From Mesobacillus campisalis (GTDB lineage: Bacteria; Bacillota; Bacilli; Bacillales; Cytobacillaceae): a stretch of DNA of 64,000 nucleotides. The notes under the pieces are model-generated. The model saw nothing but the letters and a program-made list of their open reading frames with translations. It did not search any database and was not told the origin of the DNA. The translations under genes were made by a program, and so were the position numbers. Shown one piece after another: positions 1-7,201 of this stretch; the stretch's first letter is position 1; each line of letters opens with the position of its first letter. The stretch is from assembly GCF_000986785.1 (NCBI RefSeq), contig NZ_LAYY01000002.1:1-64000 (forward strand). The letters are read 5' to 3'.

Positions 1-73
1 TTTCCCCTTCCAGATTCATTTGTTTTTCGTTTTGAATAGATGGTTCTTCAAACTTCAATCTCGTATTTTTCAT
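1..73 (-). CDS. 5' end of an unidentified gene, cut by the left window edge
   Basis: On the minus strand an AGGAGG site (81-86) is followed 7 nt later by ATG at 73; another ATG sits one codon upstream at 76. About 24 codons are open to the window edge, giving a lysine- and glutamate-rich start (MKNTRLKFEE, then PSIQNEKQMN). Too little is present to name it. Its leader carries two copies of a repeat (109-146 and 191-227) that recurs upstream of the helicase-like gene at 8754-10034, so it is probably another gene of the same mobile element. Confidence 0.5.
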   Translation of the reverse strand, partial: MKNTRLKFEEPSIQNEKQMNLEGE

Positions 74-108
74 CATCTTTCCTCCTGTATTTCTTTATTT
101 TTGTTCTC

Positions 109-227
109 ACCGGGATACTTGCAGTTTCTACAATAATTAGGACACCCTACTTTAAGATTTTTTATCACCCTTTCAATATTTTTCTAACCTCACCGGAATA
201 CTTGCAGTTTGAAAGAAATTAGGACAT
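109..227 (-). repeat. Two copies of a ~38-bp island motif upstream of the left-edge gene
   Basis: Copies lie at 109-146 and 191-227, 82 bp apart. Read on the minus strand both begin with TGTCCTAATT and end with CTGCAAGTAT followed by CCGGTG, with a variable middle of about 10 nt. A third, diverged copy lies at 10082-10118, also in the leader of a minus-strand gene. The position suggests an operator, RNA leader element or replication/recombination site; no known factor was recognised. A short inverted repeat (GCTGTTTT/AAAACAGC) at 229-254 lies just outside. Confidence 0.55.
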
Positions 228-279
228 GCTGTTTTAATTTTTTTAAAAACAGCAAAAACTTGTTCTCCCCTGTAAAACT

Positions 280-310
280 AAAAAAGCATCCGTATAAGAC
301 GGATGCTTCT
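280..310 (-). terminator. Intrinsic terminator of the PIN-protein operon
   Basis: A hairpin with arms AAGCATCCGT and ACGGATGCTT is followed on the minus strand by a run of T. It ends the three-gene operon 383-3356 and separates it from the left-edge gene. Confidence 0.85.
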
Positions 311-382
311 CCTGACAAGTCAGTGTACTAATTAGAGTATTAATTACTATTAGAGCCTACATAAGAAGTTAATATTTCTCAC

Positions 383-1579
383 CTAGTTTTCATAGGATTC
401 AATAGCATTCTCTATATTATTAATCATGTTTTTCAGCTCAAGAATTTTCCCCCTAAAGTCCGTATCACTATCCATGATCGATTCTAAAGTTACTCTGTGT
501 GCATAAGCTGACACACTGCTATGTACTTTTAACTGTTTTAATTTTGCCAGGGCCTGTTTATAAAGGGATGGCAATAAAATGGCCGTGGCAAATCTCCTGT
601 CAGAAAATCCATCACGTAGAGCACCAATTCTTTCAATTTGAGGTATATTCTCTAATTCGTTATCTTCATTTTCTTGGGTTGCTAAATCCATTTGCATAGT
701 TGCTCTGTCCGTTTCTGGTAAGTCAGAGTACCTCGACTTAGCTTGTTCTATAAAGTCTTTATAACTATAAAAGTAAGTATATTGGCCTGTTCTCATCTTA
801 AATTCTCTAAGCAAATCAGGTAAAGGGGATTTAGTATGCGTCTTTTCATCATGTACCCACCAATCGTTCTTATGATCCTCGGTTACAAATATAACTGGTA
901 CACTTCTAGTTTGAGATAACTTAATCATTTCCTCCCATACTATGTAATCTCCGAAGCTTCTAAAATCTCCTTTAACTACATCCTCGAAACCAGGAGGAAT
1001 CTTAAAGGAAAAGCGAACCTCACCTTGCTGATAAAGAGAAATCAATTCATCGTGCTGGATACTTTCCGAGAATTTACCATCGTATATCTCTTTAATTTCA
1101 TCCAACACAGGGTCACTATCCTTGAGTTTGTTTCCATCGTAAAAAATACTTCGGTTCTGTTGGTTTTCGTTTATGTATTCTTGTATTTTATTAACAGTTT
1201 GCTCTTTAAACGTTTCAATATCCTGTTGAACCTGAGTGAGAAACTCTTGATGATATTTTAAACCTGAGTTTTTGCTCACTGCATTTAATGATTCTATTTG
1301 ATTTTTCATCAGATTTTTAGAATTAATTAAGGCTTTTAATGAATCATCAATTGTAGACTTTCTGTTTCGTAAAAATTCCCATCCAACTTGGTGAATCATC
1401 ACTAGTCTTACGTTGATCTGCTCATACTTTAAAGACTCAAAAAATTGATTTCTAGCCTCATTATCCAATTTATAAGTATTTAAAAGTGTATTTGTGTCTA
1501 ATACTATTATTCCCTCTCGCCAAATTTGATCTATTCTTTCACCTCTAAATGAAAAGAAGGGAAAATATATCTCTTCCAT
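383..1579 (-). CDS. PIN-like domain protein (PIN_8/DUF4935 type)
   Basis: A 398-residue protein and the last gene of a three-gene operon. The N-terminal part reads LDTNTLLNTY with D28, then E68 (GWEFL), D211 (FGDYIVWEE) and D235 within FVTEDHKNDWW. This spread of acidic residues, and the last motif in particular, is typical of PIN-like domains annotated PIN_8/DUF4935; PIN domains are metal-dependent ribonucleases. A charged, probably helical insert (about 80-180) separates the halves, and a C-terminal helical extension follows (280-398). The start ATG follows AGGAGG by 8 nt. The 18-nt gap to the membrane-protein gene upstream implies co-transcription. Likely the effector nuclease of a defence-type operon, but that role is inferred from context. 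Confidence 0.75.
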   Translation of the reverse strand: MEEIYFPFFSFRGERIDQIWREGIIVLDTNTLLNTYKLDNEARNQFFESLKYEQINVRLVMIHQVGWEFLRNRKSTIDDSLKALINSKNLMKNQIESLNAVSKNSGLKYHQEFLTQVQQDIETFKEQTVNKIQEYINENQQNRSIFYDGNKLKDSDPVLDEIKEIYDGKFSESIQHDELISLYQQGEVRFSFKIPPGFEDVVKGDFRSFGDYIVWEEMIKLSQTRSVPVIFVTEDHKNDWWVHDEKTHTKSPLPDLLREFKMRTGQYTYFYSYKDFIEQAKSRYSDLPETDRATMQMDLATQENEDNELENIPQIERIGALRDGFSDRRFATAILLPSLYKQALAKLKQLKVHSSVSAYAHRVTLESIMDSDTDFRGKILELKNMINNIENAIESYEN

Positions 1580-1597
1580 TAAAAAATCCTCCTATAC

Positions 1598-2314
1598 TTA
1601 GTTTTTTCCTTGCTTGCTTTCGTCTTTCATATTTTCATCTAATTTTTTACGCAAGCTCTCCATATACTCTTTTGAATCTGGGGCAGGGGGGTCTGTGGTG
1701 CCTACCATCTTTGCTTCAATTCGTACTAACAGTTCCATCAGTTTTTGCTCTGTGTCTTCCTTTTTTTGTACTTCCTCTGCAGCATGTTTAATATTTGAAT
1801 AGTAGATATGCATTACTATTGTCGAGAAACGGAAAGCCTCAATTAATGTAGCGATGAATAAAGAGAGATAGAATATGACAAAGAAAGGTATAGGGGACAA
1901 CAAGTCATATAGTACAGTGAATAATAAGAATCCAAATCCTATAAAAAAGGCTATGATTGCATACCTGACAAACCTTTTAGACAAACCCTCTTCAGAAATT
2001 TTAACCATCGCTGAAGAAAAACCTGCTCCTAGAACTGACATAACTGTTACATAAAATCCTACTAGAAAAACCCCAACAGTCATAAGCATATTTGTTTTGT
2101 CTTTACTTAAGAACCTATCAGATATTTCTTTTTCAATACTCGTTACCTTTTCATAAACAACCCAGTCGTTTGGTATTAAACCAAATATAAATAAGATAAA
2201 AAAACATAAAATTAGTATTATGTGTGAACTTAACGGTATATATTCCTCAACGAGCTTTGTACCATTAGCTACGATTGTTCGTTCAAATCTCTCCATTTTC
2301 GACTTTGCACTCAA
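1598..2314 (-). CDS. Four-TM membrane protein of unknown function, middle gene of the operon
   Basis: A 238-residue protein with four hydrophobic segments at about 31-47, 76-98, 118-138 and 142-163, then a charged C-terminal tail of about 75 residues with a likely coiled coil (175-202). It starts with TTG at 2314, preceded by AGGGTGA at a normal distance; the ORF offers no better ATG. It lies 19 nt downstream of the soluble-protein gene and 18 nt upstream of the PIN gene, so the three are one transcript. No family was recognised. A soluble sensor-like protein beside a four-TM protein recalls RexA/RexB and KwaA/KwaB, but this is an analogy of architecture only. Confidence 0.65.
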   Translation of the reverse strand: MSAKSKMERFERTIVANGTKLVEEYIPLSSHIILILCFFILFIFGLIPNDWVVYEKVTSIEKEISDRFLSKDKTNMLMTVGVFLVGFYVTVMSVLGAGFSSAMVKISEEGLSKRFVRYAIIAFFIGFGFLLFTVLYDLLSPIPFFVIFYLSLFIATLIEAFRFSTIVMHIYYSNIKHAAEEVQKKEDTEQKLMELLVRIEAKMVGTTDPPAPDSKEYMESLRKKLDENMKDESKQGKN

Positions 2315-2333
2315 TACAATTCACCCTAATCTA

Positions 2334-3356
2334 TTAGTCTTTTAAGGGTACTTTGAGATTTTCAGGTGGATTTAGAATTAGCTTTTCTGTAAAGAAATCG
2401 CTTGTTTCAAGTCTACTAATCGGTCTCATATCTGCTGAAAATTCCGAATATGCATCCCTGATAACTCCACTAAACTGATTATATGAGGTTAGCATCTCAT
2501 TAGCAACGTACTCCCATCCAGGATATGCAATACTATCATTCTTTAGAATTACATCTTTTAGAGGCCCCCCTGAATTTTTCAAATCCACAGTTTCTAAATT
2601 CCCTGTTTTTTCATCTCTATACCTTACTTTTATAGCTTCAACTGAGTCATTATCGATATTCAGTTTTTGAAGAATAAATTGTACAGATTTTAAGTCAAGA
2701 GTACTTTTCTTTCCATTACCGACACCTAAGTCGATTCTAAGTTTGTTAGCGTCTAGTTCCTCTTTTGCTTTCCCCATACTTCGTAATGCCTTCATAATGT
2801 ATTTTTCTTCCCCCTCACTTTCAAACAATGTAGATTCATGATAGTTACTAAGGGACAAATATAATTCAATACTACGGACTTGAGACGACTTTGTAATATC
2901 TTCAAGTCCTCTATTTGACAAAATAGGGGTTAGTAGTACTTGATAATCTACGTCCGGATTTGAAGGTAAGAATGAAGAAAGATATTTTTCGATCCCTTTT
3001 TCTTTCAATCCATACAAGGTTCCCTCCAAGGCAATAGCTGCACGATTTTCATCATATAGCATAGTAACTACTTCGATTACATCAGATTTTATTTCTTCCA
3101 GGTTTCTAGGAGAGGTAATGTCTCCGACATATGGTTTGTAATTCTGACGGTACTTAACAAAGGGTATTACTCTGTAAAATGGTTGATTATCATCAAAATC
3201 CAAAGTATGTATGGCTGTTGGGTAACCATCAATTTTTCTTAATCTTTTGCTCCAATGTAATACGCCCACTATATCTAAGAATTGGAGAATAGAAATATTT
3301 GTTTTCTCTCTATTTTTATAAATTGCAATGTTATAAAACTTAACTGTTCTACTCAA
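2334..3356 (-). CDS. Soluble protein of unknown function, first gene of the candidate defence operon
   Basis: 340 residues if translation begins at TTG 3356, which has AAGGAGGG six nt upstream. An in-frame ATG at 3404 lies before that ribosome site and has none of its own, so the TTG is preferred. The N-terminus then reads MSRTVKFYNIAIYKN, a beta-strand-like opening. No membrane segment, signal peptide or catalytic motif was recognised. The C-terminal half has alternating short strands and helices (VEAIKVRYRD, TVDLKNSGG). It leads an operon with a four-TM protein and a PIN-like nuclease. A sensor or adaptor role is inference from gene order. Confidence 0.65.
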   Translation of the reverse strand: MSRTVKFYNIAIYKNREKTNISILQFLDIVGVLHWSKRLRKIDGYPTAIHTLDFDDNQPFYRVIPFVKYRQNYKPYVGDITSPRNLEEIKSDVIEVVTMLYDENRAAIALEGTLYGLKEKGIEKYLSSFLPSNPDVDYQVLLTPILSNRGLEDITKSSQVRSIELYLSLSNYHESTLFESEGEEKYIMKALRSMGKAKEELDANKLRIDLGVGNGKKSTLDLKSVQFILQKLNIDNDSVEAIKVRYRDEKTGNLETVDLKNSGGPLKDVILKNDSIAYPGWEYVANEMLTSYNQFSGVIRDAYSEFSADMRPISRLETSDFFTEKLILNPPENLKVPLKD

Positions 3357-3520
3357 AAATGTCCCTCCTTTTAAACCCTGAGCATATGAATTGTCTGGAT
3401 ACATAACAATTAATTTTACTATTTACCTAGTTCAATAATATAATACCACTTTTTCCCTAATAATTTGGCATTTAAATGGATTTTATAGTACTATTTTGTC
3501 CTCAATTAATACCAAAAGAG

Positions 3521-3550
3521 TTCACAGTTGGACCCACATAGGGTTATAAT
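3521..3550 (+). promoter_or_regulatory. Promoter of a putative antisense RNA
   Basis: TTCACA at 3521-3526 and TATAAT at 3545-3550 are separated by 18 bp. There is no ORF with a ribosome site downstream before the terminator at 3723-3752, so the product would be an RNA of roughly 190 nt. Confidence 0.5.
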
Positions 3551-3556
3551 AATGTC

Positions 3557-3752
3557 AAAGGTTCGGTAATTTACGTACTTCCGAAGGGCATAAAAAAAGA
3601 GACCGAAGTGCTGCCAACACTGGATCTCTGTAAACATCTTTCTAAGTTGCTCACTTTGGAGGTTTCCTGACCTTGTTTTATGGTAATACTTAAAAAGATT
3701 GTATTATTTTTTCCTTAAAGAGCTAACTAACTGCCAATTAGTTAGTTTTTTT
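3557..3752 (+). ncRNA. Putative antisense RNA converging on a small ORF
   Basis: Bounded by the promoter at 3521-3550 and an intrinsic terminator (arms CTAACTAA at 3723-3730 and TTAGTTAG at 3738-3745, then seven T). It contains no credible coding sequence. It faces the 41-codon ORF at 3742-3867, whose transcript should run to its own terminator at 3592-3629, so the two RNAs would overlap at their 3' ends over about 160 nt. That layout is the one seen in Bacillus type I toxin-antitoxin pairs such as txpA/RatA and bsrG/SR4. The function is inferred from layout alone. Confidence 0.45.
3592..3629 (-). terminator. Terminator of the small-ORF transcript
   Basis: On the minus strand the arms AGAGA..CC..AGTG (complement of 3618-3629) and CACT..GG..TCTCT form a bulged hairpin followed by seven T. 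It lies about 115 nt past the stop of the 41-codon ORF, so that mRNA has a long 3' region complementary to the plus-strand RNA. Confidence 0.6.
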
Positions 3753-3867
3753 CTTTTTCTCTGACTTTACCAATAAACATGACAGGTATAATTACTAAGT
3801 CTTTACCTTCCGATGTGACGAAATTCAATAGCTCAACCATCAGAGCTATACCTTCAAGAATTTCCAT
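3742..3867 (-). CDS. 41-residue hydrophobic peptide, candidate type I toxin
   Basis: ATG at 3867 is preceded by AAAGGAGGGGG eight nt upstream, a very strong ribosome site for so short a frame. The peptide begins MEILEGIALMVELLNFV, has a second hydrophobic stretch LVIIPVMFIG, and ends in a basic tail (KVREKEKN). The stop codon lies inside the hairpin that terminates the opposing RNA. Small size, hydrophobic core, basic end and a convergent antisense RNA fit a TxpA/BsrG-like toxin, but the central SEGKD makes it less hydrophobic than known members and sequence similarity to them is weak. Confidence 0.5.
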   Translation of the reverse strand: MEILEGIALMVELLNFVTSEGKDLVIIPVMFIGKVREKEKN

Positions 3868-4236
3868 GTATGCCCCCTCCTTTCTTACGAGCCAGGAGGG
3901 ACCAACCAATAGCTTTTATCTAGCTGTTTTTTTCTATAGCCCTATTTTAAATTAAAGCAATGGCTGCGACAACCAAAGTTCCGCATTAACTAATTTTTTC
4001 CCTAGGTTCCCCCCCTCTCTAACTTCTCTCTATTAAGTATAGCCAACTATTAATGGTAAATTTCCAACATGCAATCTTTTATCTAACTAATGCAAATACC
4101 GGTTTACAATGTTACATTCTTGGGAATAAAAAACTTCTCCCAGGAAAGATACATGGCAATCTGGCGAAAAAAAGCAACTGACTTTGTCTCTTTCTTCATT
4201 TTTAAGTGATGCTTTTTATTAAAGTCTGAGCAATCC
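3868..4236. other. Non-coding gap
   Basis: Beyond the ribosome site of the small ORF (3874-3884) and its upstream region, nothing with a ribosome site, conserved motif or clear hairpin was found. The stretch is AT-rich and carries stops in all frames. Confidence 0.5.
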
Positions 4237-5022
4237 TTATTCCTCAAAATTTATTAATAAATTATTTATTTCATTTTCGGTATTAATAATTTGGATATCT
4301 ATCATATCCATAGTGACTTTAAAATTAGAGTTAATTTGAATAATCTGACCTTCTATCGCTTTCAATAAATCCTCGTACGTCTGAAAATTTGAATCACCGC
4401 CTATAAAAACATATAAGACTGAGTTTATGTCCAATGTTAAGTTTTTGAAAATATTATTATGGTCTCTTTCAATGCTTCCGATAAGATCAGGAAAATAAGG
4501 TCTGTACTTATAGCACCCTGAATATGTTGTAATGAACTCATCTCTCCTATGGTCTATCGCCTCTAATAACTCCTCGTTTCTAAGGTTCTCATATACTACC
4601 GCTTCTCTAAGGTGATCTGCAATATAATTTAGATGGTCATGTAAGATTGATGTCCAGCTACCTTGAAGACCAAAAAAAGCCATTTTGGTTCGGGTAAGTA
4701 CCTCTAATACTTCCTCAGCTTTCCTCAGTCTTGTTTCCAATAATACTCTGTTCCTGTCCTTCTTATCTTGCAGGTCTAACTGTTTTGTAATTTGTGCTCT
4801 AGCGATTAAATAAGCAGAAAAGGCCCCGACCATTCCACCGAACATACTTAGCAAGCCACTTATAATAGTCGCCTTATTTGTACTGTCCACACCCAAGCTT
4901 TGAATGGTTATTGCCCATACAGTAACAGCTAAGGCAAAGGAAAATAGTAGTGCCGCTCCTGTTAAAATTCTTCCTTTAATCCTGTTCACCCCCCTTAATG
5001 ATAATACACCAAAGAAGGTCAA
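4237..5022 (-). CDS. Membrane-anchored protein of unknown function with two N-terminal TM segments
   Basis: Up to 261 residues. Hydrophobic segments at about 18-40 and 52-74 are followed by a cytoplasmic helical domain with a likely coiled coil (AQITKQLDLQDKKDRN onward) and a mixed C-terminal half. No family was recognised. The start is unresolved: the only start-like codons before the first TM are TTG at 5022, with a poor ribosome site, and GTG at 4989, which overlaps an AAGGGGG site. The gene is monocistronic. The next gene downstream on this strand is the 41-codon ORF, about 370 bp away. Cargo of the island; a sensor or effector role cannot be judged. Confidence 0.55.
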   Translation of the reverse strand: MTFFGVLSLRGVNRIKGRILTGAALLFSFALAVTVWAITIQSLGVDSTNKATIISGLLSMFGGMVGAFSAYLIARAQITKQLDLQDKKDRNRVLLETRLRKAEEVLEVLTRTKMAFFGLQGSWTSILHDHLNYIADHLREAVVYENLRNEELLEAIDHRRDEFITTYSGCYKYRPYFPDLIGSIERDHNNIFKNLTLDINSVLYVFIGGDSNFQTYEDLLKAIEGQIIQINSNFKVTMDMIDIQIINTENEINNLLINFEE

Positions 5023-5263
5023 TTCACTTTACAATTTTATCAATTATCCTGCCCCGTGATATAAAAAAAGCATGTTAGTAGTTTACGAGAGATTTCTGAA
5101 ATTACAGCTTCCCTGCTTGCTTAAAGTTAAGAACACCGTGGCGCAATATTTTTAAGAATGGCTTACTTTATGTAAGACGAATATTCTTTATGGCCCCCTT
5201 TACTTATAATATCCTAGTTTTGAAAACTGTTGTGTATAAACTGCTGACATGAGACCCTTGGAC

Positions 5264-5371
5264 AGCCCCCCTCCCTCTCCCACTATATCCCTTCACCGCA
5301 TCAATACTTTACCACGGTGAAGTTAGGAGGGGCTCATTAGCCCATCACCGCTTTACCAGGATGAAGTACAG
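5264..5371. repeat. Nested inverted repeat and a half-copy upstream of the resolvase
   Basis: Outer arms AGCCCCCCTCC (5264-5274) and GGAGGGGCT (5326-5334) enclose inner arms TTCACCG (5292-5298) and CGGTGAA (5315-5321). A related stretch with CACCGC, TTTACCA and ATGAAGT follows at about 5344-5367. There is no T run and no ORF. Candidate recombination site or structured leader. Confidence 0.4.
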
Positions 5372-5688
5372 GATATATATTTAGGTACACACTATTGCCA
5401 CTGATTCCTGATAGCACCTGACACCGCAAGGCTTCTCACAGAGGGGCACGGGTGCAAATGTGTTGATATTTGCCATCCTGTATGGCTGTGCCTGTAGGGC
5501 TGTGCTATAGGGATACTGTACACAGGGTACTTTGGCAGGATCACAGTGCCCTTGTAACCCTCTTACACTGGTGGAATAGCAAGCAACTCAGAAGTCATAT
5601 TAGCTTTACCCGGGTTTATCCTACTGGCTATACTGTCTGGCCTGTTAATTCTAAAATACTCACACATGGTACCCCTATAAAATTAATC

Positions 5689-5771
5689 AGTATCAAAAAC
5701 TCTACACTTATTGACACTACAAAAAAGCGCCTGTAATATAGGTTTTAAATAGTATCAAAAAGTCGTATCAA
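5689..5771 (+). promoter_or_regulatory. Resolvase promoter flanked by repeated GTATCAA sites
   Basis: TTGACA at 5711-5716 and TAATAT at 5734-5739 are 17 bp apart, a near-consensus sigma-A promoter. AGTATCAAAAA occurs at 5689-5699 and 5751-5761, and GTATCAA again at 5765-5771, bracketing the promoter. Repeats around a resolvase promoter are usually the recombinase's own binding sites, which would give autoregulation and possibly a res site. Confidence 0.6.
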
Positions 5772-5800
5772 GCTAATAAGCGATTAAGGGGGGCTAAACA

Positions 5801-6394
5801 ATGAATTACGGGTATGGACGGGTCAGTACAAATAAACAGGAACTAGGCCTGCAAATTAAAGCACTCAAAGATGCAGGGGCTACTAAAATCTATAAGGAAA
5901 AGATCAGTGGTGCCAAGGCTGAAAGAAAAGAACTAAATAACCTGCTAAAGGAAATAAAGGCAGGGGATACGCTAATAGTAACCAAGGCTGACCGTATAGC
6001 CCGTTCATTGTCACAGCTTGAAAGAATCGTTACTGAATTGACCAGCAGAGGTGTAGCTGTACATATTTTAAACATGGGAATATTCACTGCTCAAAACATG
6101 GATAATCCCATGACAAAACTGCTATTTAACGTGCTTGGTGCCTTTGCTGAATTTGAACGTTCTATGATCCTTGAGAGGACACAGGAAGGAATTAAAGACG
6201 CTAAGGAAAAAGGAGTAAAGTTTGGCAGGAAGTCCAAAGCCTTTAAGATTGAGGGTTCTTTGCTTCATGCCATACTGCAAGTGGAGGGAGGGAAAATGTC
6301 ACAGCCTGAGGGTGCAGAATTTGCAGGGTGTAGCATTGCAACTTTTAAAAGACGTTTAAAGGAATATAGGGAAAGTAATAACGAGGGGGGATAA
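5801..6394 (+). CDS. Serine recombinase, small resolvase/invertase type
   Basis: 197 residues. The catalytic serine is S9 in GRVSTNKQ. The motif ADRIARSLSQL (about 64-74) and the E-helix region FAEFERSMILERTQEG carry the conserved arginines, and the C-terminus (about 160-190) is a Hin-like helix-turn-helix. The length is normal for the resolvase/invertase group, so it is probably intact and active. ATG follows AAGGGGGG by 7 nt, with a strong promoter at 5711-5739. It may resolve or invert DNA of the island. The integrating enzyme next to selC is a separate tyrosine recombinase. Confidence 0.9.
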   Translation: MNYGYGRVSTNKQELGLQIKALKDAGATKIYKEKISGAKAERKELNNLLKEIKAGDTLIVTKADRIARSLSQLERIVTELTSRGVAVHILNMGIFTAQNMDNPMTKLLFNVLGAFAEFERSMILERTQEGIKDAKEKGVKFGRKSKAFKIEGSLLHAILQVEGGKMSQPEGAEFAGCSIATFKRRLKEYRESNNEGG

Positions 6395-6396
6395 GC

Positions 6397-6558
6397 ACGT
6401 TTAGTAAGTGTACATATTGTCTTAAATCATATCCAGAGGATCAATTAAAAGCCATCCCTAATGATGACAGCCCACAGTTAAACCGAAAATACTGCCCTAA
6501 TTGCTTTCCTGGAGTTTATTTAGAGCATAGGAAATTACCGTGGAATCGTAAATCTTAA
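6397..6558 (+). CDS. Possible small zinc-ribbon protein with a non-canonical start
   Basis: A frame of about 53 codons directly after the resolvase carries CTYC near its start and YCPNC about 30 residues later, a four-cysteine zinc-ribbon pattern, and ends in a basic PWNRKS. It follows the resolvase stop within a few bases and shares a GAGGGGGG ribosome site (6383-6390). No ATG, GTG or TTG lies ahead of the first cysteine pair; ACG at 6397 is at the right distance and ATA at 6391 is the other option. The frame upstream is closed by TAA at 6379. Either a rare start is used or the start has been lost. Confidence 0.4.
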   Translation, partial: TFSKCTYCLKSYPEDQLKAIPNDDSPQLNRKYCPNCFPGVYLEHRKLPWNRKS

Positions 6559-6582
6559 GGGGGCTGTGATGGCCCTCTTTTT
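6558..6582 (+). terminator. Terminator after the resolvase and zinc-ribbon frame
   Basis: The hairpin has arms AGGGGGC and GCCCTCT (one G-T pair) and is followed by a T run. It begins at the stop codon of the small frame. Confidence 0.7.
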
Positions 6583-6824
6583 ACGTTCATTTACTTTGTA
6601 GCTATTATGATTAAAGCAATACAATCACCATTGTTATCTCCTAGAATTAAACACTAGAGGCGGCTACTTTCCTATGTCTCCAAATCCTTGCAGCAGTACG
6701 GTTTTAGAGAATCAAGGTTCTATCCGGTTGTTTCTGTATCCTGTTCCTACCTGATTTTTCAGCCACAACTTTTCCTAATGAACTTATTACCAACCATGTC
6801 TTTTAAAGTACAAATTCATGCAAA

Positions 6825-6867
6825 TAAAAAAAGGCTACTAGTACTGTGGGTACAGTGTCAGCGCCTT
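6825..6867 (-). terminator. Terminator of the interrupted small gene
   Basis: Arms AAGGC (6831-6835) and GCCTT (6863-6867) with inner arms ACTGT and ACAGT are followed on the minus strand by a run of seven T. It lies 35 nt past the stop of the frame at 6903-7108. Confidence 0.55.
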
Positions 6868-6902
6868 AATTTATAATTCTAGATTATTTTCTCATTCTTC
6901 AT

Positions 6903-7108
6903 TCAGTGATGCATAGATTTGCTTGTCCTTTGACAGGCATAAATTTCTCTTTGTTCTTCTTGAGCCTTAGCTAGTTTATGCTCTTGGAGTCTATATTTGT
7001 CCTGTTCTTCAATCAAATAAAGCTTATCCTTATATGCCTTCAATGCCTTGACTATCCAAAAGCCCAAACCCTTAGGTAGCAAGATTTACCTAATAAGGTT
7101 TTTGACAT
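6903..7108 (-). pseudogene. Small basic protein gene interrupted by an in-frame TAA
   Basis: ATG 7108 follows GGGGTG by about 7 nt. The frame reads MNVKNLIR, hits TAA at 7086-7088, and then continues in the same frame as ILLPKGLGFWIVKALKAYKDK and a lysine/glutamate-rich helical tail to TGA at 6903. A single AAA-to-TAA change would explain the break. About 67 residues if intact. A terminator follows. An alternative is re-initiation at the TTG two codons after the stop, where the ribosome site is weak. No family recognised. Confidence 0.4.
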
Positions 7109-7201
7109 TCATGATAAACACCCCGCTCATTCCTAAAATAGTGCCTTGTTCTAAGTCTGTTATTTGGTAAAATGTACCTATACTATGACGAGGTGAAATC
7201 T

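Noticed and set aside
40-222. 60-codon plus-strand frame over the leader of the left-edge gene
   Set aside because: No ribosome site, and it runs through the two copies of the repeat; the minus strand has a clear AGGAGG-led start instead.
5470-5736. 88-codon plus-strand frame ahead of the resolvase
   Set aside because: No ribosome site; it runs through the resolvase promoter and its repeats, and the composition (many W, H, T) looks random.
5801-6394. Serine resolvase as the enzyme that inserted the island
   Set aside because: It is a small resolvase/invertase and not a large serine integrase; the tyrosine integrase beside selC fits the insertion better.
6688-6876. 62-codon plus-strand frame after the resolvase
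   Set aside because: No ribosome site, and it ends in the minus-strand terminator hairpin of the interrupted small gene.
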